In this document: piece after piece, positions 50,001-60,500 of the stretch
Position numbering within the stretch: the first letter of the stretch is position 1
Layout: every line of letters begins with the position of its first letter
Source of the DNA: Larimichthys crocea
Taxonomy: Eukaryota > Chordata > Actinopteri > Sciaenidae
Reading direction: 5' to 3'
NCBI RefSeq assembly: GCF_000972845.2
Contig: NW_020853550.1
Location: forward strand, 1-64,000
DNA length: 64,000 bases
Translations under genes and position numbers: made by a program
Notes under the pieces: generated by a model
The model's database searches: none
Told to the model about the DNA's origin: nothing
The model's input: only the letters and a program-made list of their open reading frames with translations

Positions 50001-53000
50001 TGAACGTAAGATCTTACACACTAGCATCCTCACCAATACGGCGGTACATGGACATTATCTTGCAAAGACTTTTGCACTCCATCATATGTAACAAGGATGT
50101 CCAATACACTCGAACAGAGATTTTGACTTTGTGCAGTCAGTTTGATGACAACATCAAGAATGCCAAGGAGTATGAACAAAAGCTTGAGCAGATATCCTAT
50201 GCAGTGACCATGAAACATCAGAGTGCTTCAAAGTTAGCCTTTGTTGTAATTGTGGAACCCAACAACGATAGTTTTGCAGTGTCGTTTCCTTTTAACAAGA
50301 ACATATTTGCAGCGAGTTTAGCAATTATGTACAAAGAGTTACAATTGTGCGACCAACCACTGTATGACAAAGAAAATCACTGTGTTACTCTTAAATGGAA
50401 AAGGCGGATCTACACAGTTGACACCAAGAATATCTACCAAGAACTGAAAATACCAAACCGTGGTCGCTGTGTTGAGCTTCCTCTGAAAATATGGAGAGAC
50501 ACTGTTGAAGCAATTGACAATGAAAAGTGGGATCATGCAAAGTTTCTCATAATGGGTGCTAATGTCTCTGAGGTACAAGAGGTGCCTCATGACCGTTCTG
50601 TAGGACATGAGGTTGACATGAGCCTCCAGTTGCAAACAGGTGACATCCTTCAGGTCCAAATGACATCAGAGTTAAAACGAGGTTATCACATGCCTGCTGT
50701 TCAGTTGGTGCACATCAATCCAAACTTTGAGATTTGTGTGGACCATGTCCACAACCCTATCACATGCTTCTCTAGATCTACAGATGCTCCATCAAGGAAT
50801 TATTATAGTGACACAGAGGAGTATGTACAGATCTGGAAACCAATGTGTGAGATGGAATCTGCTGCCACTGCAGTGGATGAAAGTGACAGCATAGTCATTG
50901 AGAGCCTGGTGGTAAACTTCAATCAAGAGCAGGAAGGCACACTAACAGGAAGCTTCTTCTTACCTCTGTCATTGATCAATGAATGGGCCATTGAATGTAA
51001 CCTTTCAAAGTGCTTATTGTGCATACGGAAAAGAGGTTTGGAGTTGACGCCAATCCCGGAACATTCTGCACTTGTGGACCCAAGAGAGTTCATATGGGTC
51101 GCCCATGGTGTCACAAGAAAAGTAGAAGAGAAAACTAAAACTCCAAATGTAGGTAGTAAAGTGGATTTCTATGTCAATCACCTGCCAATGGCGAACATCC
51201 CGAAATGTGTCTTCGAGAGAAACACTTCTTTCACAGTTGAAATAATCCCAAAGCTCCTGCCAGACATGTAAGTTTAAATTGACCACACCAATTAGTTTGA
51301 TTTTTTATTGGACACTAAACTTTATTTGTTTCTGAATTTCTATTATTGACATATATTTTTATGATTTTTTTGTAGCCGGAAAGAATATGCTGTGGTCAAT
51401 GTTGCATCTGAATCTACATGTAAGCTTGTCAAGAATATAGCACTTGGACAAGGAATTCCAAGAGAGGGTATGTCCATAACCTAATTTTTGTCATCTCATT
51501 CATCATGTTTACTATTAACTATCATGTAAACTATCTTATAAACCCTTTTTAGTCACACATAAACTTGAAAGCACAAAACACGTTTTGTACATTTCTGTAG
51601 TGTTGTTAAAATATGATGTTTTTTCTCTTGCAAAACAATGTATCATTTTGTCTTTACAGTAAAAAACATGTGGAACCCAGTGAGGAAAGAGCCCCCATAT
51701 GGACTGCCAGAGCTTAACCCGAGTCAGCGTTCTGCTGTGGAAAAAGCTATAAATACTAGCTTCACACTTATACAGGGACCTCCTGGTAAGAGCTGAAACA
51801 TTCACCCTGATTCTTCATATGTTCTACAAAGACTTAAACAATTTCCCCCATTTATTTCTTAGGAACTGGAAAGACGATAGTAGGTGTGTACATTGTGTCT
51901 CATTTCTTGGAGCTGAACTCGAAGAACCCAAGGAAAGTATGTCACCCAAAGGATAAGAACAAGAAAGAAGTTATTCTCTACTGCGGTCCATCCAACAAGT
52001 CTGTTGATGTGGTTGCAGGTACTGTTGCTTTGTTTCTTTGCTGAAATGTCAACTGCATTTCTTTCTGCTACTTTAACCTTTGTGGATTTTTTTTTATATT
52101 TTACTTTTGTAACACAGAGTACCTGCTAAAGTTAGGGAATAGCATAAAGCCCCTCAGGGTCTACAGCCAACAAGTGGAGATGCTTGATTACCCGTATCCA
52201 GACTGCACCATTCAGTTTTCCCAGAGAAGTCTCCGCCAAGAGCATTCCAAACCAGAGCTCAGGTATTGTACTCATACGAGCTGATGAGACTCTGAATCAT
52301 TCCTTAATTAACAAACACTAACATATTTTACATGGTTTTAGGAGCATCACTCTGCATCACCGCATGCGAGAGGATCAAAATCCTTTTTCAAGTCAAATAA
52401 AAGATTTTGACCGACGCATTGAACTTGCACAAAAGAAGAAAGAAGTAAAACTTGAAATTGAGAAAAAAGTACAGCTCCTATGCGTTCAACTTGATCTTAA
52501 GGAAAAAGAAGAGCCCCTACCCATTCAACTTGTTCTTGAGGAAATAGAAGAGCTCCGATGCATTCAATTTGGTCTTGAGGAAGAAAAAGAGGTCCAACGC
52601 ATTCAACTTGCCCTTGAAGAAATAGAAAAGCTTCGATACACTCAACCAGAACTTGAGAAAATAGAGGAGCTGACTGCTGGTGAAGTGACAGAGTAAGTTC
52701 AGATTAAGTAAATTGTTTTCAGTTCTTGCTTTCTGACCTATTCTTCACTATCACACATCACACAATGGAAACCTTCTGTTGGAAAATGACAATGTAAGAT
52801 GAGCTTTTACTGTGTAATGATACAAGCTTTCAGTGTCACACAGTTATCAAATCAATCTAATCAAAATAAGTTTTATTTGTACAGCCCAAATTCACAAAAC
52901 ACATTTTGCCTCAGAGGGCTTTACAATCTGTACAGGGAGTGACCCTCTGTCCTTAGACCCTCGGTTTGAGTGAGGAAAACTTGCCCACAAAAAACCTTGC

Positions 53001-53364
53001 TGCATGTCAGCATATGCCTTCACACTAAAGAACATTTCTGATTGTTACTTTTCTAAAGCACAAGTAAACACGGTCACACCTCCACACAACCATGACATCC
53101 ATGACACATATAGAGGGCAGAGGAGAGAGATGGAGACAGCACTGTAAACTGGTTGCTACATTTTTATAGTGTCCTGAACTCTCACCCAGTGCATTGCCCT
53201 AATGTTGATGCCCAGAAAATAACAAAAGAGAAAATACAGACAGATTAGGGTAGTGATTGAGAGTGATTTTTGTCAATTTATTCGACAAACTTGTATCAGT
53301 GTCCAAAACTGCTAAAATGAAATAAATTGATGAATTTTAAAAGAATTTGAATAAATAAAATAGT

Positions 53365-53400
<36 letters not shown>

Positions 53401-56400
53401 TTGTTACATTTATTTATGTATTATTTTCCCTTTGCATTTCCTCATGTTTATGTCCTCAAATTTTATAGATACATAAAGTTAACAACATAAATACTCCTTA
53501 TATATTTTCCTTTAATGTTTCTTTATGCATTTCTGCTTAATTATGCAAAGGAGGGTCAACTATTCACCTACTGGTTGATAGACATCATAGTGCTTATACA
53601 GTATTTTACATGCCTTGCTCCCATGCTGGTGGTGCCTGACTGAGGCAGTCAGCCATGTATAGCTGTGGTGCATCCATTTCTGGTTATAGCTGCCATCAAC
53701 TCAATTAGCTAAGTTAGTGTTTACTTGAGCAAAAAGTAAAGCTCTCTATCAGCCAGAATTGTCTTTTTGTCAAGCAGCAGCCACAGTGACTGTGAAGTGA
53801 AGCAAACAAAGATAGATGCTTACTGGGAATACAGAGTGAACATCTCAGCTGAACACCAATAAGTGAGCCTGGCCACTGAATTGCAAGCAAGACATCTATG
53901 ATGTCGATCAACCAATAGCTGAAAAGTTGCCTCCATGACACACTTTAAAACACAGCCTCCTCATTGGTTTACTGTTGCTTCATGTTTCTACAGTAGCCCA
54001 GCCAAATTAAACATTGGCTCCAGGGACCTAAATGAGTTTTGCGGCCCGTGTAGTTTCTCTTTCACTCCAGGAAGGGTGGGGTGATGGGGTTGCAATCAAC
54101 AACTGCACCCCTAGATACCACTGCTCTTTTCAGTAACAAGTACACAGAAACTGACAGTCAGTCAGTTTGGTAGCCCTTTCAAGACTGTCTCATCCACTAG
54201 ATGTGAGACGTCCTAGAAGGTCCCACAGAAAAGGGAAAGCATAAAAAAGAATTTGAAGCTCTAACTGTGTGGATTGTTCTTCCTAGATATAAAAAACTTC
54301 TCAGAGAAGCTCGGACATATGAGCTTGAACGGCATGACATCATACTGTGTACATGTACACAGTCGTCCACCCCGAGTTTAACTAAGACAGTCAGCGCACG
54401 TCAGATCCTCATTGATGAATGTGCAATGGCCACTGAACCCCAGGCCCTGATTCCATTAGTCTGCAACAACAACCCAGAAAAGGTGAGTTTTCCATTTAAC
54501 AACGTTGTCCTTAATCATGATCAATGCTGCTTTCTTTGTGCCTTGATTCATGAAAATACTGCTGAATTTACATTTGTTTTAATGTCCAGATATCTTTTTT
54601 CTTTAGTCTAATTCTTATCAAACATGCAATGATATTATTTCATATTATGTATTGTAACACTGGGGTGACAAATGCAACACGACAACTACTCGCTGATTGT
54701 CCTGTTTGACATGGAAATTCATTATTCTCCAAAGGTCATTTCTAAGGATAATTGCCTTGTTGTTTCTCTAGTCCATCTGTCAGGTCAAATTACATTTCCC
54801 TCAGTAGTTTGGTTCATGGCAATAAACCTCAAAAACTACTGGACAAATCCTTCTGTTATCATGACCTCCTGATCTGTCCTCCCGTGCCTCCAACTTTCAA
54901 CTTGTACACAAGATTTGTTAAGCACATTCTTGCCCTCAATGGGATTGAGCCTTTCCATTTTGGAAAACAGCCACGTACTCACCCTCGTCTGACTGTTTGA
55001 CACCTGGTTGTCTTTAAATTGCAGGAGTTTGGGCCACTGTTGGCACCATTGCTTAGTCACTCTGAGTTTTAGAGTTATTCACAAAGTCTTACCTGTCTTA
55101 CCATGTGACTTTCAGATTGTTTTGATCGGTGACCACAAACAGTTACGACCAATTGTGAAGAATGTGCGTGTAAGGAAGTTGGGGATAGGCAAGTCTCTGT
55201 TTGAACGCTACCATATGATGCACAAGAAGAGGGCAGTGATGCTGGACACCCAGTACAGAATGGTAAGGACATTAAATACACACTGTATATACATATTTGG
55301 TGTGTATCATGCATATTATATAGTATATTTGCTATTACAATAGCAATATTGTAAGACCACGTGTCTGTGTTTAGTATTGTAAATATCGTGCTTCAGCTGT
55401 AATCAACTGCCAATGTTGTACATTCATAGCATGAGGACATATGCGAGTTCCCATCAAATGCATATTACGAGGGGATGCTGAAAACTGGGGTGGAGCAGCC
55501 GAACAGTGTCCTTCGCGTTGGTGACAAGACAATGCCAATCGTTTTTGGGGACATCAAAGGAGAGACCGTCAGACTGGTTGTCAACACAGCCAAGGGCAAC
55601 GAGAACTCTAAAGCAAACCAGGAAGAGAAAAACAAAGTGGTACTACATTGGGCACATGCATTTCCTTGCTAGAACAGTAATATAATATAAAAATATAGGA
55701 AGAAAAATTACTAAAGAATTATCCTAATAGAGGTCTGTGACATTGTTTATTAATGCTTTACTACAATACACTGTTTGGGTTTGGTTCTTTTGCAGATTGC
55801 CATTGCTGAAAAGCTGGTGACCAGTGCCAAAATTGAACAGAAAGGTATTGTGATTCTGTCACCCTATAATGCCCAAGTATCAGAGATCAAAGAGGCGCTG
55901 AAGAAGAAGAAGCTGGAGCAAATCACCGTTACCACAATCACCAAAAGCCAAGGTAACAGTGTAGCTTAAGTAACTGAACTACCTCAATGAATATTCCAAA
56001 GTAAAATTATCATCCATCCATCCATTATCTGTAACCATGTACGCTGAAGCCTATCCCAGCTGACGTTGGAATTACTTCTCAACTCAGACATGTAACCAGT
56101 ATTTTTACTTTTTAATGTAACATTTTGTTTTCTAGGAAGTGAATGGAATTACGTCATCATATCTACAGTGTGCTCTCTGCCAAGTGAGAAGATTGTGAGA
56201 GAACCCGATGGCGGTTGGCTGTCCAAACATCTGGGCTTCGTGGACGATCCCAACCAGATAAATGTGGGCATCACCAGAGCCAAGGAGGGACTGTGCATCA
56301 TTGGTAAGATACTGCAGCTCCTCTCTTATTTTTGAGATTTTGGTTGAGTGACTTGGGTTAGGGTCTTCTTTCAGTCTTTCAGACACATTTAGGTGTTTGT

Positions 56401-56599
56401 TTTACTTTGTCTAGTAGATTTCACCGAAGTTAGCAAAAAATATTCACCTGTAGTATCCTTTTATGGTTCATGTTTTTGTCCTTTCAAAGGAGACTTAGAG
56501 CTGCTCAACTGCGGTGGATCCTGGAGGGAGCTCCTGAAACACTACAAGCTTCACAATGCAGTGACAGATGCAGACAAGATTACAGTGTGTGCCAACTGA
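39681..56599 (+). CDS. helz2: helicase with zinc finger 2, HELZ2 (PRIC285)-like, 19 coding exons
   Basis: Exons: 39681-41029, 43002-43185, 43899-44006, 45399-45913, 46019-46654, 46812-47607, 47701-47776, 47931-51267, 51376-51467, 51660-51785, 51863-52018, 52118-52262, 52342-52692, 54287-54482, 55116-55262, 55430-55639, 55796-55952, 56136-56303, 56490-56599. All use GT-AG and keep phase, giving 8,859 nt and 2,952 aa (human HELZ2 about 2,900). Order of domains: CCCH/C2H2-like zinc fingers (1-480), HELZ-type beta-rich segment (548-720), helicase 1 with GPFGTGKT at 898-905 and DEAS at 1025, RNB exonuclease with its first Asp at 1599, and helicase 2 with GPPGTGKT at 2404-2411 and DECA at 2667. The family is a nuclear receptor coactivator and interferon-inducible RNA exonuclease-helicase. 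The start is the first ATG after an in-frame TGA at 39654. An LTR element sits just beyond its 3' end. No frameshift or stop interrupts it. Confidence 0.95.
41105..41220 (+). repeat. tRNA-derived SINE fragment
   Basis: GGGCAGCAGTAGCTTAGCCT resembles a tRNA-type A-box head and GGTGCCCTTGAGCAAGGCAC the fish SINE body. In helz2 intron 1. Confidence 0.6.
41745..41850 (-). repeat. tRNA-derived SINE head
   Basis: Reverse complement begins GGGCGGCTGTGGCTTGGAGG and includes a B-box-like GGTGGTTCAATTCC. Not a tRNA gene: no intact cloverleaf. In helz2 intron 1. Confidence 0.6.
43002..43185 (+). CDS. helz2: helz2 exon 2 (aa 450-511): complete CCCH finger
   Basis: After acceptor TTTCATCCTAG. It completes CERPQTCEYGSKCPKAH, the only one of the CCCH-like fingers with the usual final His, then an acidic-basic helix. 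Donor GTGAGT. Confidence 0.9.
43278..43350. repeat. (CATA)/(CA)n microsatellite
   Basis: Tandem CATA followed by CA units, in helz2 intron 2. Confidence 0.9.
43899..44006 (+). CDS. helz2: helz2 exon 3 (aa 512-547)
   Basis: Thirty-six codons between AACAG and GTAAGA, beginning LSEQVDDVRISCDED and ending QWNFQIETE. Frame agrees with both neighbours, and the beta-rich pattern suits the linker ahead of helicase 1. Confidence 0.85.
44202..44245. repeat. perfect hairpin with 20-bp arms in helz2 intron 3
   Basis: Arm CTTCAAAAGAAGTCAACATG, loop CTGC, then the exact reverse complement. Location 195 bp after the exon 3 donor. Confidence 0.9.
44500..44640. repeat. hAT-type fragment related to 21882-22323
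   Basis: Shares AGCCAGACACAGAAA, TTTTCAAAATAAAA and AGCATATTTACACAT words in the same order with 22125-22260. Confidence 0.6.
44796..45288 (+). repeat. solo-LTR-like repeat, copy 3
   Basis: Starts TGTTATGG, ends CACCACA (TG...CA); flanks GTGGA and GTGGG agree at 4 of 5 bases. Ends 110 bp before helz2 exon 4. Includes an AATAAATAATACAG block. Confidence 0.6.
45399..45913 (+). CDS. helz2: helz2 exon 4 (aa 548-719): HELZ-type beta domain
   Basis: Encodes FTCINPGLYEQWLVLDFDMR and RPVLVRKFRVRVG, a pattern shared by HELZ-family helicases ahead of their helicase core, then an accessory segment with KPPQINIQYKSS. Donor GTATTA at 45914. Confidence 0.92.
46019..46654 (+). CDS. helz2: helz2 exon 5 (aa 719-931): helicase 1 motif I
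   Basis: Carries the Q-like region NTKQKLAIDFITG and Walker A GPFGTGKTFTLATAA (898-912), the HELZ-class SF1B form. Acceptor CCTTTAG, donor GTAATG. Confidence 0.94.
46812..47607 (+). CDS. helz2: helz2 exon 6 (aa 931-1196): helicase 1 motifs Ia-III
   Basis: Contains ITTTTMARSFHDLKL, Walker B-type ILIDEASQM (Asp1025), motif III VLAGDHMQMGPK and the ENYRSTKEIVEFVS motif. Acceptor CTTTCAG, donor GTAAGT. Confidence 0.94.
47701..47776 (+). CDS. helz2: helz2 exon 7 (aa 1197-1222)
   Basis: Short 76-base exon encoding VRQIRRALSRGGLPKVHVEN and NLANVQG, the strand leading to helicase motif V. Acceptor TGGTTTGTAG, donor GTAATT. Confidence 0.88.
47931..51267 (+). CDS. helz2: helz2 exon 8 (aa 1222-2334): helicase 1 end and RNB nuclease
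   Basis: A 3.3-kb exon. It starts with motif V (GKEFRAVIMTAV) and VI (LNTAMTRAQSLVVVVGD), then an acidic linker. The RNB (RNase II/R-type 3'-5' exoribonuclease) domain follows: FTIDPEGAKVLDDAISV from about residue 1597, GVHIADVASYV, and the signature SSPIRRYMDIILQRLL near residue 1924, with the Arg expected to contact RNA. The second of four expected catalytic Asp positions is Val1605. The C-terminal part is a region with no domain I recognise by eye. Confidence 0.94.
51376..51467 (+). CDS. helz2: helz2 exon 9 (aa 2334-2365)
   Basis: Ninety-two bases between TTTTTTGTAG and GTATGT. Joins exon 8 to the pre-helicase segment; encodes KEYAVVNVASESTCKLVKN. Confidence 0.86.
51660..51785 (+). CDS. 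helz2: helz2 exon 10 (aa 2365-2407): helicase 2 Q motif and Walker A start
   Basis: Encodes LPELNPSQRSAVEKAI and FTLIQGPPG. An intron splits the last Gly codon of GPPG, as the continuation GTGKT opens the next exon. Confidence 0.93.
51863..52018 (+). CDS. helz2: helz2 exon 11 (aa 2407-2459): Walker A end and motif Ia
   Basis: Completes GTGKTIVGVYIVSHF and reaches VILYCGPSNKSVDVVA, motif Ia of UPF1-like helicases. Acceptor TTCTTAG, donor GTACTG. Confidence 0.93.
52118..52262 (+). CDS. helz2: helz2 exon 12 (aa 2459-2507)
   Basis: Encodes EYLLKLGNSIKPLRVYSQQV through SKPELR, the LRVYS segment typical of HELZ2 between motifs Ia and II. Donor GTATTG. Confidence 0.9.
52342..52692 (+). CDS. helz2: helz2 exon 13 (aa 2507-2624) with 13-residue coiled-coil repeats
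   Basis: Starts with the conserved RSITLHHRMREDQNPFSSQI and a DRRIELAQKKKE helix. It then holds six tandem 13-residue units (2542-2619), for example IQLVLEEIEELRC and IQLALEEIEKLRY, coded by a 39-bp repeat at 52445-52678. The pattern predicts a charged coiled coil. It lies between motifs I and II of helicase 2, in the 1B/1C insertion area. Frame is kept on both sides, so this is real coding sequence. Confidence 0.92.
52850..53240. repeat. dispersed fish repeat in helz2 intron 13
   Basis: AGTTTTATTTGTACAGCCCA, GCCTCAGAGGGCTTTACAAT and CTCTGTCCTTAGACCCTC are hallmarks of a very common percomorph repeat. (TTTA)n follows at 53364-53402. Confidence 0.65.
54287..54482 (+). CDS. helz2: helz2 exon 14 (aa 2624-2689): helicase 2 motif II
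   Basis: Encodes YKKLLREARTYELERHDIIL, CTCTQSS and Walker B-type ILIDECAMATEPQALIPLV (Asp2667; UPF1 relatives have DEAA or DEAG). Acceptor TTCTTCCTAG, donor GTGAGT. Confidence 0.93.
55116..55262 (+). CDS. helz2: helz2 exon 15 (aa 2690-2738): helicase 2 motifs III-IV
   Basis: Encodes IVLIGDHKQLRPIVKN (motif III) and SLFERY...MLDTQYRM (motif IV area). Acceptor TGACTTTCAG, donor GTAAGG. Confidence 0.95.
55430..55639 (+). CDS. helz2: helz2 exon 16 (aa 2739-2808)
   Basis: Encodes HEDICEFPSNAYYEGMLKTG, then VFGDIKGETVRLV. Two in-frame donors (GTGGTA at 55637, GTACTA at 55640) are one codon apart; the second was chosen, leaving one-residue uncertainty. Confidence 0.88.
55796..55952 (+). CDS. helz2: helz2 exon 17 (aa 2809-2861): helicase 2 motif V
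   Basis: Encodes IAIAEKLVTSAKI, GIVILSPYNAQVSEIKEAL and TTITKSQG. Acceptor TTTTGCAG, donor GTAACA. Confidence 0.93.
55998..56075 (-). repeat. LINE/SINE 3' tail repeat fragment in helz2 intron 17
   Basis: CATCCATCCATCCATTATCT followed by AAGCCTATCCCAGCTGACGT, the reverse complement of the repeat tail at 19140-19252. Confidence 0.6.
56136..56303 (+). CDS. helz2: helz2 exon 18 (aa 2861-2917): helicase 2 motif VI
   Basis: Encodes GSEWNYVIISTVCSLP and NQINVGITRAKEGLCIIG, the motif VI arginine finger region. Acceptor TTTTCTAG, donor GTAAGA. Confidence 0.95.
56490..56599 (+). CDS. helz2: helz2 exon 19 (aa 2917-2952 and stop)
   Basis: Encodes GDLELLNCGGSWRELLKHY and a short tail ending TVCAN then TGA. 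Matches the usual end of UPF1-like helicases shortly after motif VI. Confidence 0.93.
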
Positions 56600-57297
56600 T
56601 CTCTATCATTTTAATGAGACTCAGACAAGCAGCATATCATATGTATGACTTCATGAAATCTGTATATAAATATTGCTTTTTCTATATTTCTCCAGTATTT
56701 TTATGTATTCTTTTTACAGTTTTATAGCAGATTTTTGATATTGTATTTGACACACTTGTTTTTGTCACTTCTCTTGAACATGGAAGCACCTGTAAATAGG
56801 AAATCCTACAACTGTGTATGGAATTTGACCATAAGATGTGCTCATGTTAATGCAAACCTTCAGGTTCAAAGTCTGAACACTTCAATTTGTTTTTTTGTAT
56901 TTTTCATTTTAAATATTTTTATGAAATGTTGTAGGTTACAATAACTTAAGTGTGGACAGCTGACAAAAGACAGAGTTCAGCTCTTGCTCTTGATCTTTTA
57001 ATTTATTTTTAAGTTTAGTTCAAATGTAGAGAAACGCTTCCAATGATGAATTGCTCCTGTCCACTGATAAATGAGTCAGCATTCCTTTTCATTGTACAGC
57101 TGATATTTGTGCAGCTTTTGATGTTTTACCTCTTCTTATTGTTTTTGATACCTGTAAATGTTCAGATTAGTTTTGGCTACATAATTATCCATAAAGAAGT
57201 TGTATTTTGTAAAATGTTCAGTAATCTTTGTTTTTTTAAAGTCTTACTACATTCAATGATTTTAGTAGCCTAAATGTGTGTGCAAATGTATGAAGAT

Positions 57298-57303
57298 ATT
57301 AAA
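57298..57303 (+). terminator. candidate helz2 polyadenylation signal (ATTAAA)
   Basis: First canonical-like poly(A) signal after the helz2 stop, giving a 3' UTR of about 700 nt. AATAAA at 57481 belongs to the LTR inserted 95 bp further on and could act as an alternative. Confidence 0.4.
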
Positions 57304-57397
57304 AATGAAGAATTCATATTGAATGTTTTGTTTTTTCAGTTGTAAATATGAAATATTGAAAGCTAGGTGATTAGCTATCTAAGTTAGCTATTCTAAA

Positions 57398-57545
57398 TGT
57401 CACATTAGCCAGGTCTCATAAGAATAGACAGAGTTTCATAGCCTGTTCTTTTCATCACTCTTCTAAGAAGATCCTGACTCCAATAAAGTGTGCTTTTTCG
57501 TTATATCCTCTGCATCTGAGTCCTCATTCCCGTCCTGGTCTGACA
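57398..57545 (+). repeat. 5' LTR
   Basis: 148 bp, TG...CA termini, with AATAAA at 57481. Identical by eye to the 3' LTR. No classical tRNA primer site starts directly at its end; a TGGCCAG at 57554 overlapping the start codon is the nearest candidate. Confidence 0.93.
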
Positions 57546-57561
57546 TTACACTTTGGCCAGT

Positions 57562-60500
57562 ATGGACTCAGCAGGGATAGAACAACTCACGACAGCCCTG
57601 CGAGCCCAAGAAGCCCGGCTCTCCCGTCAGGAGGAATTCCAGACCGCCATGGCCTCCCAGATGGGGCTTCTATCTTCACAACTCCAGAGCCTGCACGATC
57701 ATCTAGTGCAGACGAACGCAGCACCCGAGCCTCCAGTAGCAGCGGTTACCCCACCAGTGAATCCCGTTCCCACTATGACTGTAGTAGGAGCAGCATGTAA
57801 GTTAGCTCCACCAGTACGATTCTCTGGCGAACTGGGCTTATGCAAGACCTTCCTTATAGACTGCTCTATACATTATGAGCTAAACCCCCAAGCTTTTCCC
57901 ACTGACCGATCGAAGATTGCATTTATGATTTCCCACCTTGCCAGGAGAGCCAAGGCCTGGGCTTCGGCAGAGTGGTCCCGAGATTCACCAGTTTGCAGAT
58001 CACTCACAGAATTTGAAAAGACGCTGCAGAAGATTTTTGACCCGGTAACGACCAACCGGGAAAAGGCTCGGGAGCTGAGCGGGCTGAAACAGGGCAACAA
58101 CTCTGTCTGTGACTACGCCATCCAGTTTCGCACCTTATCGGCGGAGATTGGCTGGAATTCTACAGCCCTATATGACGTGTTTTTGAAGGGATTGGCAGCT
58201 CCTATCCAGGACCTCCTGGTTCCTTTGGACCTACCCACGGACCTCGACTCACTCATCGCCCTCGCTATCCGGACAGATAACCGAGCCCACCAACTCAGGC
58301 AGCAACGCACCATGAGACCCCCACCGATGGAAAGACCCATACGCCCGCAAGCACCAGGTTGGCCGGCAGCCCGTCGATCTTCACCAGAGCAGCATCATCA
58401 TCCTCCTCCAGAAGGAGAAGGAGAACCCATGCAGCTGGGGAGAGCCCGACTATCACCTGAAGAGAGACAGAAACGGCTAAAGGAGGGTCGCTGTTTCTAC
58501 TGCGGTGAACCCGGTCATCTCGTCGCCACCTGCACTGCCAAGAAGAACCTGGTGGTGAGTAACTTCAAGGGTGCAGGCATCCCACCACGTACTCTCACTA
58601 CTGTCCAGGTAAAAAATCACACCACCTCTGAGCTTAAGGCACTTATAGACTCGGGGGCGGACGAGAGCTTGATAGACTGGCATTTAGCTGAACAGCTGGG
58701 CCTTAAAACAGAACTGTTAGCTAAGCCCATCCGAGCTAAAGCTCTAAATGGACAGGACCTTTTTTCGATCACACACATCACAGCACCTTTTAAACTGAAC
58801 ATCAACAACCACCAGGAGAACATTCGTCTGTATGTTTTCAAGTCACCCTCTCAGACTCTCATTTTAGGACAGCCATGGTTACACCGCCACAATCCCCACA
58901 TAAATTGGAGATCAGGAGAGATCCTGGGCTGGGGAGCGGACTGTGAGAATGACTGTTTGAGACGTCCGCTGCAAGGAGAGGAGGTCACAGGCATTAATCT
59001 GATTTCTGTTAACCCCGTCACAGGTCCCAATTACCCGGACCTGAGCTCCGTACCTTCCTGCTACCACCACCTTAAAGAGGTATTTAACAAAACCAAGGCT
59101 CTCTCACTTCCTCCTCATCGACCGTACGATTGTGCCATTGATCTTATTCCAGGTTCCACCATTCCCAAAGGCCGCCTGTACGCGGTCTCTGGGCCAGAGA
59201 AGGAGGCCATGAGGGAGTATATTGATACCTCCCTGAAGGCTGGACTGATTCGCCCCTCTTCTTCACCTGCCGGAGCTGGTTTCTTCTTTGTGGGAAAAAA
59301 AGACGGTTCTCTAAGACCATGCATTGACTACAGCCCACTTAATGACATAACCATAAAGAACCGCTATCCACTTCCCCTTATGTCATCTGTTTTTGACCAG
59401 CTCCAACAGGCCCAGATCTTCACCAAGTTGGATCTTCGCAACGCTTATCATCTGGTGCGTATAAGAGAGGGTGACGAGTGGAAGACTGGGTTTAATACTC
59501 CTAGCGGTCACTACGAGTACATGGTCATGCCATTTGGTCTCACTAATGCTCCGGCCGTATTCCAGGCCATGATTAACGATGTGCTGAGAGACTTTCTCGA
59601 CCATTTCGTGTATGTATACTTGGACGATATACTTATCTACTCCCCTGACCTGACTACCCACCAAGACCACGTAACCCAAGTATTAAAGAGACTGCTTGAA
59701 AATAAGCTCTATGTCAAGGCTGAAAAAAGTGAATTCCATGCCGACACTGTCTCCTTCCTGGGCTTCATCGTAGCCCCTGGAAGAGTGCAGATGGACCCGG
59801 CTAAAATTAGCGCTGTGGTCGATTGGCCCACACCTGATAGCCGCAAAAAGGTTCAGCAGTTCCTTGGGTTTGCTAACTTTTACAGGCGGTTCATCAGAGG
59901 CTTTAGCGCAATAGCTGCTCCTCTCCATGCTCTTACCTCCACAAAGGTGCAGTTCCGCTGGTCTCCAGAAGCTGATGCTGCCTTTCGAGATCTCAAACAT
60001 CGATTTACCTCGGCCCCCATCCTCACCCTGCCAGATCCTCGACGTCAGTTCGTGGTAGAGGTGGACGCCTCTAACGAGGGGATCGGGGCCATCCTTTCAC
60101 AGCGGTCAGAGCAGGATGGTAAGATGCACCCTTGTGCTTTCCTGTCACGGCGACTATCCAAGGCGGAGCGGAACTACGACGTTGGTAACCGGGAGTTGCT
60201 GGCGGTCAAGCTAGCTTTGGAGGAGTGGAGACACTGGCTCGAGGGGGCGGACCATCCATTCATTGTCTGGACAGATCACAAAAACCTAGAGTACATCAAG
60301 ACAGCTAAAAGACTCAATTCTCGCCAGGCCAGGTGGGCGCTATTTTTTAACCGATTCTCCTTTTCTCTCTCATACAGGCCAGGGTCCCGAAACGTCAAGC
60401 CAGACGCACTATCTCGTCTCTTCGACCCTGAGCCTGTTGCCAAGGATCCAGAAACGATCCTCCCACTTTCATGTGTGGTTGGAGCGCTGACCTGGCAAAT

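Noticed and set aside
48608..51286. Minus-strand ORFs opposite helz2 exon 8
   Set aside because: Shadow frames of the RNB exon with no recognisable domains.
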